From positions 186,001-250,000 of the forward strand of contig NZ_CP080527.1 of the NCBI RefSeq assembly GCF_024746815.1: a DNA stretch of 64,000 nucleotides, in the 5' to 3' direction. Below are positions 26,409 through 36,157 of the stretch, one piece after another (the stretch's first letter is position 1; each line of letters opens with the position of its first letter). The notes under the pieces are model-generated. The model did no database searches and had not been told where the DNA came from. It saw only the letters and a program-made list of their open reading frames with translations. This DNA is from Mesorhizobium sp. AR07. GTDB lineage: Bacteria > Pseudomonadota > Alphaproteobacteria > Rhizobiales > Rhizobiaceae. The position numbers were made by a program, and so were the translations under genes.

Positions 26409-26747
26409 AGGATTGGACTTCCTATCGCAACTGGCACCTGCTGTGTCTGCACAAGAAAGCCGTTCCACCGTTAGACGAACAATGGGTCGCAGTCAGATTG
26501 TTGCAGCACTTGAGCCTTCTGCACCGCCATAGACCCATCAATATCAATCCTTTCTGACCGTTAAAATGCACAAAAGCCACCAATTCCGCGGAGCACAGTT
26601 TCTGGCGAGGACGCGCTTCGAGGTTTGGAAACTGGGCCGTCTGTGCTGAACGAATTCGCAGGAATTTGACACTAGCGCGCCTCCATATTTTTGTTTCTTT
26701 TTGTCATGTTGGTAACGTTCAAAGTCGCGAGGCGCTGAGGAAGGTTT
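26409..26747. promoter_or_regulatory. Divergent control region between mocR and the ferredoxin reductase
   Basis: About 340 bases without a gene. A consensus-like -35 box TTGACA lies at 26666-26671, followed by an AT-rich stretch (CATATTTTTGTTTCTTTTT, 26684-26702) that could hold the -10. The transcription start is not certain. MocR operators are usually direct repeats near their own promoter; I did not find a convincing pair. Confidence 0.35.
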
Positions 26748-27965
26748 ATGGAAACGGTCGTTATCATCGGAGGAGGACTAGCAGGACATCGTGCTGCCAC
26801 AACGCTCGCCGAGCTATGTCCTGAGCAGCGCACGGTCCTGATTCATAGCGAAAGCGGGACACCCTATGACAGGCCGCCGCTCTCCAAGGACTTTCTCTTG
26901 GGGGGCAAGAGGCCGACTCTGAAAGGGTCTGACCTGTATGCAGACCGTGTCGTTTTGCGGGATGGGACGAAGGCCACCCTAGTCGACCCTCTTCGACGCA
27001 TCGTCCATACTGATATCGGTGAACCGGAACACTACGACAAGCTGTTGATCGCAACGGGATCTCGAGCACGGCTCTTCGAGAACTCCAGTGTGGACCCGGC
27101 ACAAATTCATTATTTGCGCACTGAACCAGACGCTTTGCGATTACGCGCGGCTCTTGTGCCTGGCCGGCGGCTGGCAGTTGTAGGCGGTGGTTTTATCGGG
27201 CTGGAGGTATCAGGGATGGCTCGCCGCTTGGGCTGTCAAACAACGGTCATTGAGTTAGCGCCACGACTGCTGCCGCGCAGCGCCTCACTCTCTTTGTCAG
27301 AATGGGTCGCGACGCGTCACACGAGCGAAGGTGGTGAGTTCCGTTTGAACTGTGCGAATCTGCGTATGTCGAATAATTCAAAGGGCGAGGTCGTTCTGAC
27401 TTGGAATGGAGGGTCGGTCGTTGCTGACATGGTCCTTATTGGCATCGGGATTGGGCCTAATGCGCAAATCGCCGCTGACGCTGGCATCGACACCGCTGAC
27501 GGGATCGTTGTGAACGCTCGCTGCGAAACGTCCGTTCCGGGAATATATGCTGCCGGGGAAGTGACGAACTATCCTGTGCCCGCGCTTGGCCGGCGGCTAC
27601 GCAGTGAGAGCTGGACCGTGGCCGGCGATCAGGCCGTCGTGGCCGCACAAGTTATGTGCGGTCTGGATGCACAGTATCAGGACCTACCTTGGTTCTGGTC
27701 CGATCAGTGCGGCGTAACCATCCAGTCACTCGGGCTGCCAGCGCTCGCGACGCGCCTGTATCGCATCGGAGACGTCGCGAGCGAACGGTGGCTGGAGATT
27801 GGCGCCGATGACCAGGGACGTTTTGTCAGTGCCGTGGGGGTCAACCCCGGTCGTGACATGATGCAGCTCCGGCGAGACGCAAAGGCTGGCAGGCCTATAT
27901 CGCCTGATATAATGAGCCGAGCCGAGGAAGTCGATCCGTCCGATATATACCTCGCAACTGGCTAA
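26748..27965 (+). CDS. NAD(P)H-ferredoxin reductase (FAD-dependent)
   Basis: 405 residues. The FAD motif is VVIIGGGLAGHRAATTLAEL at the N-terminus, the PYDRPPLSKDFL motif follows, the NAD motif is LAVVGGGFIGLEVSGMARRL near residue 145, and the second FAD contact is GIYAAGEVTNY. The C-terminal PWFWSDQCGVTIQSLG matches reductases of ring-hydroxylating oxygenases and P450 systems (ThcD, BphA4 types). It passes electrons from NAD(P)H to a ferredoxin, here probably the Rieske protein encoded 21 bases downstream. Confidence 0.9.
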   Translation: METVVIIGGGLAGHRAATTLAELCPEQRTVLIHSESGTPYDRPPLSKDFLLGGKRPTLKGSDLYADRVVLRDGTKATLVDPLRRIVHTDIGEPEHYDKLLIATGSRARLFENSSVDPAQIHYLRTEPDALRLRAALVPGRRLAVVGGGFIGLEVSGMARRLGCQTTVIELAPRLLPRSASLSLSEWVATRHTSEGGEFRLNCANLRMSNNSKGEVVLTWNGGSVVADMVLIGIGIGPNAQIAADAGIDTADGIVVNARCETSVPGIYAAGEVTNYPVPALGRRLRSESWTVAGDQAVVAAQVMCGLDAQYQDLPWFWSDQCGVTIQSLGLPALATRLYRIGDVASERWLEIGADDQGRFVSAVGVNPGRDMMQLRRDAKAGRPISPDIMSRAEEVDPSDIYLATG

Positions 27966-27986
27966 TCGTGGCAATCGGAGTGAACT

Positions 27987-28343
27987 GTGACAACAGTAGA
28001 AAAGAACATAGGTACAGCGCCGCAGAACTATGAATGGATCGTTCTTTGCGCCATTTCCGATCTTCAAGACGAGGCCGTAACGCCGTTCGAGATCGACGAT
28101 AACAAAATTGCCATCTACTTGATCGGCGGCAAAGTACACGCGACCGACAACGTTTGTTCACACGCATTCGCTCTCCTTTCTGATGGCTGGCTGGAGGGGA
28201 CTCTTATCGAGTGCCCTTTGCATGGTGCTCAATTTGAGATCACCTCCGGGGAAGTGGTTCAAGGCCCGGCTGACTGCCCAATCACCGTGTTCAAGACGAA
28301 GGTGGAAGACGGCCAGGTCCTGGTGCGACTTCCCGTAGAGTGA
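27987..28343 (+). CDS. Rieske-type [2Fe-2S] ferredoxin
   Basis: 118 residues from a GTG start with CGGAG upstream. The Rieske cluster ligands are CSH in NVCSHAFALLSDGWLEGTLI and CPLH in ECPLHGAQF. Small soluble proteins of this kind carry electrons from an FAD reductase to a ring-hydroxylating or N-demethylating oxygenase. The reductase is the gene just before. No oxygenase alpha subunit or P450 is found in the window, so the electron acceptor must lie elsewhere or be one of the unrecognised proteins. Confidence 0.9.
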   Translation: MTTVEKNIGTAPQNYEWIVLCAISDLQDEAVTPFEIDDNKIAIYLIGGKVHATDNVCSHAFALLSDGWLEGTLIECPLHGAQFEITSGEVVQGPADCPITVFKTKVEDGQVLVRLPVE

Positions 28344-29128
28344 ACAAAGCAGTTTCTGCTTAAGCTTTCTGCAGCAAGAACATCATTACTGGCGACCAAA
28401 CAGGCCGCCAGCGACCTCGCGCCGACGACAATTTTTCAGTGTGAACAAAGGACCATGAAACTATCGGCGAGGCATTGAACCCTCTCGTGCGACGGCACGG
28501 TCCAAGATACGCAGCGGTGAGCAGAGCGGGGCGTCAGGGCCGACTGTGCGCGCGGGTTTCGGGCAAGCCGGCATGCCGTTGCGGACAAGCTCTCGGGCCG
28601 CGTCGGAGCCAGCCATTATTCTCAACGAAGAATGCGTCATTACTGTCGAGTTCGGCACAGTTGTGGAGATGGACGCTCGGATTTGGCGCGCGGGGCTTGT
28701 TGGACTCCGGCGGCTCGCTGGACGAAAGCAAAGAAAGATTGGCGCAGACACGCCCCTCGCATCGCTCTGTGTATCAGGCTGCCGTCGTCACTAAGGCACC
28801 TGATGGTGGCGTTGTGCTGGTGCAATTTGCCGTCATCTGCATCTAGAAATGCGGAGCTTGGCGCTTACTTTCCCTGGCGGAGCGAGTCAGCGAGACAAAC
28901 TGGATCCAGAGAACCCGAGCCAGGACAAATCAGAAAGATCGTGGAAGATATTATTGTTATCCGAAGCATTGCCGCGGGGTCACGCTGCTGCCTCCGAGGT
29001 TCAGCCATGTGCGCCCAGGCTCCGATACTCAATTTCACCGCAGCAAAGACAGGCACCCTCACCGGTGAAATATTAAGTACTCCGCCAACATCAAGATTGA
29101 ACAGCGTGTCGAGTAGGGAAAGAATTCG
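28344..29128. other. 785-base gap without a recognisable gene
   Basis: Between the Rieske ferredoxin and the aldehyde dehydrogenase. Several frames of 60-166 codons exist on both strands, but none has a ribosome site with a recognisable domain. It may hold a decayed gene, possibly the missing oxygenase component, but I see no oxygenase motif. The last bases (GGGAAAG) are the ribosome site of the next gene. Confidence 0.35.
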
Positions 29129-30580
29129 ATGAGCGATGCAAGCAGCACGTTTGAAAGCTATGAGAGTGATAGCCATATGGCGGATTCAAGAAATTTCTAC
29201 TCACTGGTTGACGGCTCTCTTGTCCGTGACGGCCTGAAATTCAACGTCATAAACCCGGCGACGCAAGGCACTGTCGGAACCGCAATAGTACCCGGAGCGA
29301 AAGTTCTGCAGCAGGCGATCGACGCTGCTGACCGGGCTTTTGTGACTTGGCGGGCCGAACGCTGGACGGTGCGCAGTGGCCTCCTCCTTGCTCTGGCGGA
29401 CGTTATCCGGAAGAACGTTGAAGAACTTGCACGCCTTCTGACCCTGGAGCAGGGAAAACCGCTCCAGCAAGCTCGAAACGAAACCATTTCGTGCGCCGAA
29501 TTTCTTGAGCACTGTTCAGGCCTGGAGTTGCGGCCTATCGTACTGAATAATAAGCCGGAGGCATACGCGGAGCAATTCTTTGTACCGTACGGTATCGTCG
29601 CAGGAATAGTTCCGTGGAATTTTCCACTTGAGGCTGCAATATCCAAAATCGGGCCAGCAATCATTACAGGAAATTCCATAATCATTAAGCCGGCACCGAC
29701 CACTCCATTAACGACCCTGCGCTTCGGTGAACTTATTAGGGATGTTGTTCCGGCAGGGCTTATTCAGATCATCGCGGACGATGGATCCCTTGGTCCACAG
29801 CTCGTAAGCCACCCCAGTATTGCAAAAATTTCTTTTACGGGATCCACCGCATCCGGCAAAGCAGTCATGACGTCTGCTGCTCAAGGCTTAAAGCGTCTCT
29901 CTTTGGAATTGGGTGGCAATGATCCGGCAATCGTGTTCGACGACGTCGACCGGAAGAGTGTAGCGCAAGCCATTTTCAACGCGGCATTTCTCAATAGTGG
30001 ACAGGTCTGTACTGCAATCAAGCGGGTTTACGTTCATGCGGCTATTGCAGATCGATTCTGCGAATGCCTGGCTGCTCTGGCGCGGAATGCAGTTGTGGGC
30101 GACGGTTTGGACGACAATGTCACCGTAGGTCCTCTGCAGAATAAAGCCCAGTTCGATAAAGTTCTTCAATACTTGGACGAAGCGGAGAAAGTCGGCCGCA
30201 TTGTCGCGGGGGGGAAAGCGCCAGCTCTTGCCGGCTATTTCATCAACCCTACCATCGTGACGGACATCTCCGACGAAGCCTCGCTCGTCAAAGATGAGCA
30301 GTTCGGCCCGATTCTTCCAGTCCTGACATTTACGGATGTCGATGACGTTGTGCGCCGGGCCAACGCCACGCCTTATGGTCTTACTGCTTCCGTATGGTCG
30401 GCCGACAGAGATCGAGCGGCGCGGATCGCTCGGCGGTTGGACTTCGGAACAATATGGGTGAACAAGCATCTGGAGTTCAATTTAGATTATCCGTTCAGTC
30501 CTTGTAAGGAATCCGGCTTTGGGACCGAAGGAGGTATCGAGGGATTGAAGGAATATGCTCAGCCTCGCCTGCTGAGCTGA
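29129..30580 (+). CDS. NAD(P)-dependent aldehyde dehydrogenase
   Basis: 483 residues, a full ALDH superfamily member. Landmarks are the PWNFPLEAAISKIGPAIITG motif, IKPAPTTPL, the FTGST turn, the catalytic glutamate in LELGGNDPAIVF, the catalytic cysteine in NSGQVCTAIKRVYVH, and the KEQFGPI-like DEQFGPILPVL. It oxidises an aldehyde to the acid; closest types are gamma-aminobutyraldehyde, betaine-aldehyde and succinate-semialdehyde dehydrogenases. The start at 29129 follows GGGAAAG; a later in-frame ATG at 29177 is possible. An aldehyde could come from an oxidative dealkylation that uses the upstream Rieske system. Confidence 0.9.
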   Translation: MSDASSTFESYESDSHMADSRNFYSLVDGSLVRDGLKFNVINPATQGTVGTAIVPGAKVLQQAIDAADRAFVTWRAERWTVRSGLLLALADVIRKNVEELARLLTLEQGKPLQQARNETISCAEFLEHCSGLELRPIVLNNKPEAYAEQFFVPYGIVAGIVPWNFPLEAAISKIGPAIITGNSIIIKPAPTTPLTTLRFGELIRDVVPAGLIQIIADDGSLGPQLVSHPSIAKISFTGSTASGKAVMTSAAQGLKRLSLELGGNDPAIVFDDVDRKSVAQAIFNAAFLNSGQVCTAIKRVYVHAAIADRFCECLAALARNAVVGDGLDDNVTVGPLQNKAQFDKVLQYLDEAEKVGRIVAGGKAPALAGYFINPTIVTDISDEASLVKDEQFGPILPVLTFTDVDDVVRRANATPYGLTASVWSADRDRAARIARRLDFGTIWVNKHLEFNLDYPFSPCKESGFGTEGGIEGLKEYAQPRLLS

Positions 30581-30890
30581 CATATTGGGACCATATTGTG
30601 GATCGATGGCGCGAACGACGGTGGTTCCGGCCCAAATTGGCGCAGATATCAATCCGTTCAGTGGCGCCAATGTCTGAACCGGTGCTGCTTAGACACCACC
30701 GATGCTGGATTTTAAAGCCATCACTGTTCTTGACGCTCGATGTGTCAAGATTGTCTCGCGTCGTCCTCCGGGGTGCGAGTTCCACGGCCGCTACCCGTTT
30801 GCAAGAGACCTGCGCAACGCAGGCGCCTGCACCGTTGCTCGGATCGAATAACCCGAGACAACTGCCACAAGTTAAGAAGAGATCCGTCCA
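30581..30890. other. Intergenic gap, no gene seen
   Basis: 310 bases between the aldehyde dehydrogenase and the CocE-type hydrolase. One 98-codon frame is present but has no recognisable motif and poor coding character. It is presumably the leader of the hydrolase gene. Confidence 0.4.
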
Positions 30891-32918
30891 ATGAAAGATA
30901 TCCGCGTGGTCACCGATTTCCCGCGCAAGGTTCGTGAGATCGAGAACCTGTGGATCCCGATGCCAGATGGCGTTAAACTCGCTGCCCGCATCTGGCTCCC
31001 CGAAGACGCCGAGGCCGATCCGGTCCCTGCCATCCTCGAATACCTGCCCTACCGCAAACGCGACGGAACCGTGGAGCGCGATGCACTTACGCATCCCTAT
31101 TTCGCCGGTCATGGCTACGCCGGCGTACGTGTCGACATGCGTGGCACCGGCGACAGCGAAGGCGTTTGCAAGGGTGAATATTTGAAGCAGGAACAGGACG
31201 ACTGCGTGGCGGTAATAGAGTGGCTGGCGAAGCAAGCCTGGTGCTCCGGCGCGGTTGGCATGATCGGCATTAGCTGGGGCGGCTTCAACGGGCTCCAGGT
31301 CGCCGCCCGCCGCCCGCCGGCGCTCAAAACCTTGATCTCACTGTGCTCTACCGACGACCGCTATAATGACGACATCCATTATCTCGGCGGCGCGCAGATG
31401 TGCGACAATCTGGACTGGGGCACTACCGCCTGGGCGATCGCCATGACGCCGCCCGACCCACTGATCGTCGGCGACCGCTGGCGCCAGCTTTGGGAAGGCC
31501 GCCTCAACGGCAACGGCATTTGGATGCAGGACTGGTTCGAGCACCAGCGCCGCGACGAGTTCTACAAGCACGGGTCGATCTGCGAGGGTTATTCCGATGT
31601 CGAGATCCCCGTTTACCTCGTCGGTGGCTGGGCCGACAGCTATCCGAACCCGATCTTCCGCATGCTCGAAAGCCTGCCTGGCATCCGGAAAGGCCTGATT
31701 GGTCCTTGGGGTCACAAATATCCACATTTCGCCATGCCAGGACCGCGCATCGGCTTTCTCAAGGAATGCCTGCGCTGGTGGGACCAATATCTCAAGGGCA
31801 TCGACACCGGCATTACCCACGAACCGATGCTGCGTGCCTGGATGCAGGACCCGTGTCCGCCAGCCGCTATTTATGATGAGCGGCCAGGCCGCTGGGTTGC
31901 AGAGCCGTCATGGCCGGCACCCGGTCTAGGCGAGCGCTCGTTGGCCCTTTCGCCGGGGCTCCTTGCCGAGGGCGCCGGCAGCGACGACGTGCTGAGAATC
32001 TGTTCGCCTTCGACGGCGGGGCTCTCCTCGGGCGCATGGTGCGGCTACGGCGTGGATCCGACCTTGCCGGTCGATCAGCGCATGGAAGCCGGCAACGCAC
32101 TCGTCTTCGAAACGAAGCCTTTGGAAGAAGCCGTGGAGATTCTCGGCTTTCCTGAATTCGAGGTCACGCTCGCCGCGGACAAGCCGGTTGCTCTGATCTC
32201 GGCGACGTTGTCGCTGGTGCTCGAGGACGGCGCGGCATTACGCGTCAGCTACGGCATTCTCAACCTCACGCATAGGCATGACGACCTCGAACTGCAGCCG
32301 ATGAAGCCGGGCGAGACCGAGATTGTGCGCATCAAATTGCGTTGCTGTGGCCAGCGGTTCGAGAAGGGTCAGCGTATCCGCCTTGCCGTCGCAACGGGGC
32401 ATTGGCCAATTGTCTTCCCGGGGCCGGAGAAGGCGACGCTGTCGATCCATTGCGCCGGCAGCAGGCTGATCCTGCCTGTGCGCAAGCCGCAGCCACTGGA
32501 TGCAGCACTTGCGGCGTTTGACCGACCGGAGAGCGCAATGCCGATGCTGCAGGAAGTGATCAAGGAGGGTGAGCCTTTCCGGCGCGAGGTGACAACCAAC
32601 CAGATCACCGGGGAAGCCACTTACACCGTCGTCAGCGACGGCGGAAGCGTGCGTCATCCACACGCCGGCATCACTCTGTCAGCCAGGCAGACAAACGTCT
32701 TCGTCGTCCATCCGGACGATCCGAATTCGGCACGGGGAACCGTGACCTGGGAGAAGTGCTACGCCCGAGGCGATTGGGACGCCAGAGTTATTGTTTCTGC
32801 AACGATGCACGCGCTGCGTCATGTCTGGCGCATGGAAACTCATCTCGTCGCGCGTTCCGGCGACGAGACCATTGTTGACCGCGAAGAGGTCAAGGAGTTT
32901 CCCCGCGATCTGAACTGA
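30891..32918 (+). CDS. CocE/NonD-family alpha/beta hydrolase
   Basis: 675 residues. An N-terminal X-Pro dipeptidyl-peptidase S15-like alpha/beta hydrolase (MPDGVKLAARIWLPEDAE, VDMRGTGDSEG) with the nucleophile in GMIGISWGGFNGLQ, the acid in LVGGWADSYPNP and the histidine in IGPWGHKYPH is followed by a C-terminal jelly roll (XPP dipeptidase C-terminal domain). Family members cleave esters or amides (cocaine esterase, glutaryl-7-ACA acylase, acyl-amino-acid hydrolases). No signal peptide is seen, so it is cytoplasmic. It lies upstream of the first amidohydrolase module and may open the substrate before those enzymes act. Confidence 0.9.
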   Translation: MKDIRVVTDFPRKVREIENLWIPMPDGVKLAARIWLPEDAEADPVPAILEYLPYRKRDGTVERDALTHPYFAGHGYAGVRVDMRGTGDSEGVCKGEYLKQEQDDCVAVIEWLAKQAWCSGAVGMIGISWGGFNGLQVAARRPPALKTLISLCSTDDRYNDDIHYLGGAQMCDNLDWGTTAWAIAMTPPDPLIVGDRWRQLWEGRLNGNGIWMQDWFEHQRRDEFYKHGSICEGYSDVEIPVYLVGGWADSYPNPIFRMLESLPGIRKGLIGPWGHKYPHFAMPGPRIGFLKECLRWWDQYLKGIDTGITHEPMLRAWMQDPCPPAAIYDERPGRWVAEPSWPAPGLGERSLALSPGLLAEGAGSDDVLRICSPSTAGLSSGAWCGYGVDPTLPVDQRMEAGNALVFETKPLEEAVEILGFPEFEVTLAADKPVALISATLSLVLEDGAALRVSYGILNLTHRHDDLELQPMKPGETEIVRIKLRCCGQRFEKGQRIRLAVATGHWPIVFPGPEKATLSIHCAGSRLILPVRKPQPLDAALAAFDRPESAMPMLQEVIKEGEPFRREVTTNQITGEATYTVVSDGGSVRHPHAGITLSARQTNVFVVHPDDPNSARGTVTWEKCYARGDWDARVIVSATMHALRHVWRMETHLVARSGDETIVDREEVKEFPRDLN

Positions 32919-33512
32919 GAAGATGAACCCGGCGGCCTCGCCGCAGATCGAATCAGGTGTTAGTTTCGGCCGATTCCATAGTCATCTGCGCGTCAGAGTA
33001 CGTCTTCATGAGGACTACGCGACGAATTCTATCGCGCAATCAATGCTAGAAACCGAAGAAGAGTGCACCGGGCGCGGCGCCCGTAGACGCGCCCGCCGGC
33101 GTCGGCGGCTTCGTCGCTGGATTTAGATCCCGGTCGAGGCCCATCAGCAGCGTGTCGGCTGCCGCACCAGCCGCTTCGGTGGGCGCTGCGAACGTAGCCA
33201 CCGCGCAGAGCGGCCCAAGCGAGCAACACTGATCCCGATGCCGCGGCCTCGGTTGGTCTCAACTCAGATGTCCGACCTTTGCCACGACCACCCGATTCTT
33301 CAGCGGCATCCGCCTCCGATGACATCAGCGGTCGCCGTAACCGGACCTCCTCAGGCAGTCGTGGCTGCGCGCGCGTCTTCAGGTTCGGTTCTGCTTTCGC
33401 CCTGTGGTGGTGCATTTTGATCCAATCTGTCTATTCCGCAGATGGAGCGAGGTTATTAGGTTTAACATGGCTTCTCGGATCAGTTCCGTCTCGCTTTTGC
33501 CAGGGAGGAAAA
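32919..33512. other. Intergenic region including the left edge of the duplicated block
   Basis: The part from 33229 on is shared with 44282 onward and contains no clear gene, ending in the AGGGAGG ribosome site of the Rieske gene. Left of it, a minus-strand frame ending near 33044 reads PTEAAGAAADTLLMGLDRDL then NPATKPPTPAGASTG and looks like the C-terminal tail of a lost protein, which I do not recognise. Confidence 0.4.
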
Positions 33513-33926
33513 ATGGCTAAGCACGTGGTGGGCAAGGCAGAGGATGTCGGCCCGGGCATGCGCAAGGTCTTCGAGGTGCGTGGCCGGCCGATCGTCATCT
33601 TCAATGTCGATGGCGACTACTTCGCCCTCCTCAATCGTTGCCCTCACCAGAGCGCTGAACTGTCGATGGGCTTGATCTCAGGTATTGCAACGGCAGATGA
33701 GCCCGGACATGTCCAGTGTTCGCGTCGCGGGGAGTTCATCCGCTGCCCTTGGCACGGCTGGGAATTTGATATTCGCACCGGTCAGTCATGGTGTGATCCG
33801 GGGCGAATATCAGTGAAACAATACCCGGTATCGATAGCTGCGGGAGCGGAATTGGTCGAGGGTCCGTATAAAGCGGAAACCTTCCCTGTGAGTATCGAAG
33901 ACTCATACTTGGTCGTCGATCTCTGA
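33513..33926 (+). CDS. Rieske [2Fe-2S] ferredoxin-like protein (intact copy)
   Basis: 137 residues, start after CAGGGAGGAAAA. Rieske ligands are RCPHQSAELS and IRCPWHGWEF, with a 30-residue insertion between the halves (MGLISGIATADEPGHVQCSR), longer than in simple ferredoxins. It resembles the N-terminal Rieske domain of oxygenase alpha subunits without the catalytic iron domain. It could receive electrons from the reductase at 26748. It is 24 bases upstream of amidohydrolase A. A near-identical, frameshifted copy lies at 44566. Confidence 0.9.
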   Translation: MAKHVVGKAEDVGPGMRKVFEVRGRPIVIFNVDGDYFALLNRCPHQSAELSMGLISGIATADEPGHVQCSRRGEFIRCPWHGWEFDIRTGQSWCDPGRISVKQYPVSIAAGAELVEGPYKAETFPVSIEDSYLVVDL

Positions 33927-33950
33927 ACGATCGACCCGATCCATCGTGAG

Positions 33951-35057
33951 ATGGCAGAGTTTCTTGGAAGCGAGGCATTTATGCTCCACAAGCCGACATC
34001 GGTAATCGATTGCGATATTCATCCCGCAGTGCCGGGAAACGATGCTCTGATCCCCTATATGGACGAGTATTGGCAGGAACAATTTATCAGCCGCGCGATC
34101 GGCGAGATGGATCTGGCTAGCTATCCGCCGAGCGTACCGCTGTCATGTCGCCCGGACTGGCGGCAAGATGGTGAAAAGCCGGGCGTCAGCCTCGATCGCT
34201 GCCGGGAACAGGCGCTCGATAAATTCAATTGCGAGATCGCAATCTGTAATCCGCTCTATGGCGGTCAAGTCGCGGCAAGCGGTTTGATGGGAGCAGAAGT
34301 ATGCACCGCGACCAACAAATGGTTGGCTCGGGAGTGGCTGGATGCTGAGCCCCGTTTGCGCGGTTCGATCGTCGTGGGCTCGCAGCTTCCCGAGCGGGCT
34401 GCGGAGGAAATCCATAGATGTGCCTCCGACAAAAGGTTCGTTCAGGTCCTGTTGCTGGCCGGCAACGAGATGCTTCTGGGCCGGAGCCATTTTTGGCCGA
34501 TCTATGAAGCGGCCCAAAAGCATGGGCTGCCTGTCGGCATCCATGCCGGGACGATGTATCGCTATCCCACGGCGAGCGGCGGCATGGGGTGGCCGTCGAC
34601 CTACCTCCAGGACTATGCCAGCGGAACTCACATTTTCGCGGCGCAGCTCCAGAGCCTGATCATGGAGGGCGTATTCGCCAAGTTTCCGGACCTCACCTTC
34701 GTGATGATCGAGGCGGGCATCAGTTGGGTGCCCAGTTTTATCTGGAAGAGCAAGAAGGACTGGCATGGTACCCGCGGCGAGGTCCCGTGGGTGAAGCGCT
34801 CTCCCGCAGTGGAAATCCGGGATCGTGTCCGGTTTACAATCCAGCCATTCGATACGTCGAAGGATCCGGTGCACGTCGAGAAGCTGATAGAGCATCTCGG
34901 CTCCGAAGACATGCTGCTCTTCTCTTCCGACTACCCGCATTGGCAGTTCGACGGAGATGATCCGATGCCACCCGGTTTTCCAGCGCGGCTTCGCCAGAAG
35001 ATTGCACAGGAGAACCCGCTGCGGACATACCCACGGCTGAAGGAGACGGTATCATGA
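33951..35057 (+). CDS. Amidohydrolase_2 (ACMSD-like metal-dependent) family protein A, copy 1
   Basis: 368 residues (an in-frame ATG at 33981 with GCGAGG upstream is equally plausible). The TIM-barrel amidohydrolase_2 motifs are the N-terminal CDIHPAV, GIHAGTMYR near residue 200, VMIEAGISW, and the C-terminal metal aspartate in FSSDYPHWQFD. The family decarboxylates or hydrolyses aromatic and cyclic acids (ACMSD, resorcylate decarboxylase, hydrolases). The substrate is unknown. Its stop overlaps the start of protein B by four bases (ATGA), so the two are made together and may be subunits of one enzyme. Confidence 0.85.
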   Translation: MAEFLGSEAFMLHKPTSVIDCDIHPAVPGNDALIPYMDEYWQEQFISRAIGEMDLASYPPSVPLSCRPDWRQDGEKPGVSLDRCREQALDKFNCEIAICNPLYGGQVAASGLMGAEVCTATNKWLAREWLDAEPRLRGSIVVGSQLPERAAEEIHRCASDKRFVQVLLLAGNEMLLGRSHFWPIYEAAQKHGLPVGIHAGTMYRYPTASGGMGWPSTYLQDYASGTHIFAAQLQSLIMEGVFAKFPDLTFVMIEAGISWVPSFIWKSKKDWHGTRGEVPWVKRSPAVEIRDRVRFTIQPFDTSKDPVHVEKLIEHLGSEDMLLFSSDYPHWQFDGDDPMPPGFPARLRQKIAQENPLRTYPRLKETVS

Positions 35058-36157
35058 ACGATACGATAGCCAGCCCGAAGCAGCCGGTGCGTTCCACATC
35101 TTCGGTAGGCATTGCCGATTGCGATATCCATCCGGCGCTCAAAGACCGCTATGGCCTCCATCCGTATCTTTCCAAGCGATGGCGCGATCATCTCGATCAG
35201 TATGGAGAGTTGGGATTCGAGGCGTTTGCCAGCGGCTACAACTATGACGGATCCAATCCAATGTCGTGCCGTCGTGACGCCTGGCCGGATGGCGGGCTAC
35301 CCGGTTCGGACCTGGCGCTCATGAGGAAGCAGCACCTCGATCCCAACAATGTCGTCTTCGGTGTGCTCCAACCCATGGTAGGGCTGCCCAATGGCGGGCG
35401 CAATCTCGATCTCAGCAACGCGTTGTCCACGGCGATCAACGATTGGCAGATCACCGAGTTCGTCGAGCCAGAGGACCGGCTGAGAGCATCCGTTGTGGTC
35501 GTTCCAGACGATGTCGTTGCCTCGGTCGCAGAAATCGAAAAGCGGGCTCTGGATGCGCGATTTGTCCAGGTGGAGATATTCGCAGGGACAACCGAACCAT
35601 TGGGCCACCGGCGCTACAGGCCTATCCTGGAAGCCGCGGGTCATCATGGCTTTCCGATAGGCATGCACATCGGAGGCCGAGCCGGCGCACGGACTGCCAG
35701 CGGCTGGCCGTCCTACTACTGTGAGGACCATTTGGATCTCACCTTCGCTGCGCAGTCGCAGATTATGAGTCTCATTCTCGATGGCGTGTTCGATCAGCTG
35801 CCATCTCTCAAGGTGGTCATCGTCGAGTGCGGCTGTACCTGGTCGATCGGACTTGGACACCGGCTCGACATGTTGTGGCGGCGCATGGGCTCGGAAGTGG
35901 CGAGCCTGAAGCACCCGCCTTCGCAGTATCTTCGCAAGCATTTCTACTTTTCCACACAGCCGGTGGAAGAGCCGGACAATCCCGAGGAACTGAACTACCT
36001 GTTTGATCAGATCGGCTGGGACAAGCTGCTGTATGCAAGCGACTATCCCCACTGGGACTTTGACGACCCCCGCTATGCCTTCAAGGCTCGGATATCCGAG
36101 GAACACAAGGCGCTGCTGTTTCGAGAGAACGCCAGAAACGTTTACCGGGGCCTGTAA
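35054..36157 (+). CDS. Amidohydrolase_2 family protein B, copy 1
   Basis: 367 residues. It is related to protein A: IADCDIHPALKD at the N-terminus, PIGMHIGGRAG near residue 197, VVIVECGCTW, and LYASDYPHWDFDDP near the end, so the metal ligands appear conserved. Overlap with A suggests a heteromeric enzyme or two consecutive steps. The homologue at 46108 is identical for the first 55 or so residues and then diverges, with most changes before residue 110. It precedes an Opp/Dpp-type ABC transporter. Confidence 0.85.
   Translation: MNDTIASPKQPVRSTSSVGIADCDIHPALKDRYGLHPYLSKRWRDHLDQYGELGFEAFASGYNYDGSNPMSCRRDAWPDGGLPGSDLALMRKQHLDPNNVVFGVLQPMVGLPNGGRNLDLSNALSTAINDWQITEFVEPEDRLRASVVVVPDDVVASVAEIEKRALDARFVQVEIFAGTTEPLGHRRYRPILEAAGHHGFPIGMHIGGRAGARTASGWPSYYCEDHLDLTFAAQSQIMSLILDGVFDQLPSLKVVIVECGCTWSIGLGHRLDMLWRRMGSEVASLKHPPSQYLRKHFYFSTQPVEEPDNPEELNYLFDQIGWDKLLYASDYPHWDFDDPRYAFKARISEEHKALLFRENARNVYRGL

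Larger units (their letters stand above)
33229..36157 (+). repeat. Duplicated block, copy 1 (Rieske, amidohydrolase A, amidohydrolase B)
   Basis: From 33229 the sequence matches 44282 onward (offset 11053, then 11054 after a one-base insertion in copy 2). Apart from that base and a patch at about 34725-34790, it is identical to about 35218; the remainder of amidohydrolase B is similar but diverged. Each copy then continues into a different ABC transporter. Confidence 0.9.

Noticed and set aside
28461..28846. Overlapping frames in the gap after the Rieske ferredoxin as a possible oxygenase
   Set aside because: No Rieske, iron-facial-triad or haem-binding motif appears in any frame.
33238..33420. 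Plus- and minus-strand frames present in both copies of the duplicated block
   Set aside because: Conservation comes from the duplication itself; no motif or start signal supports a gene.
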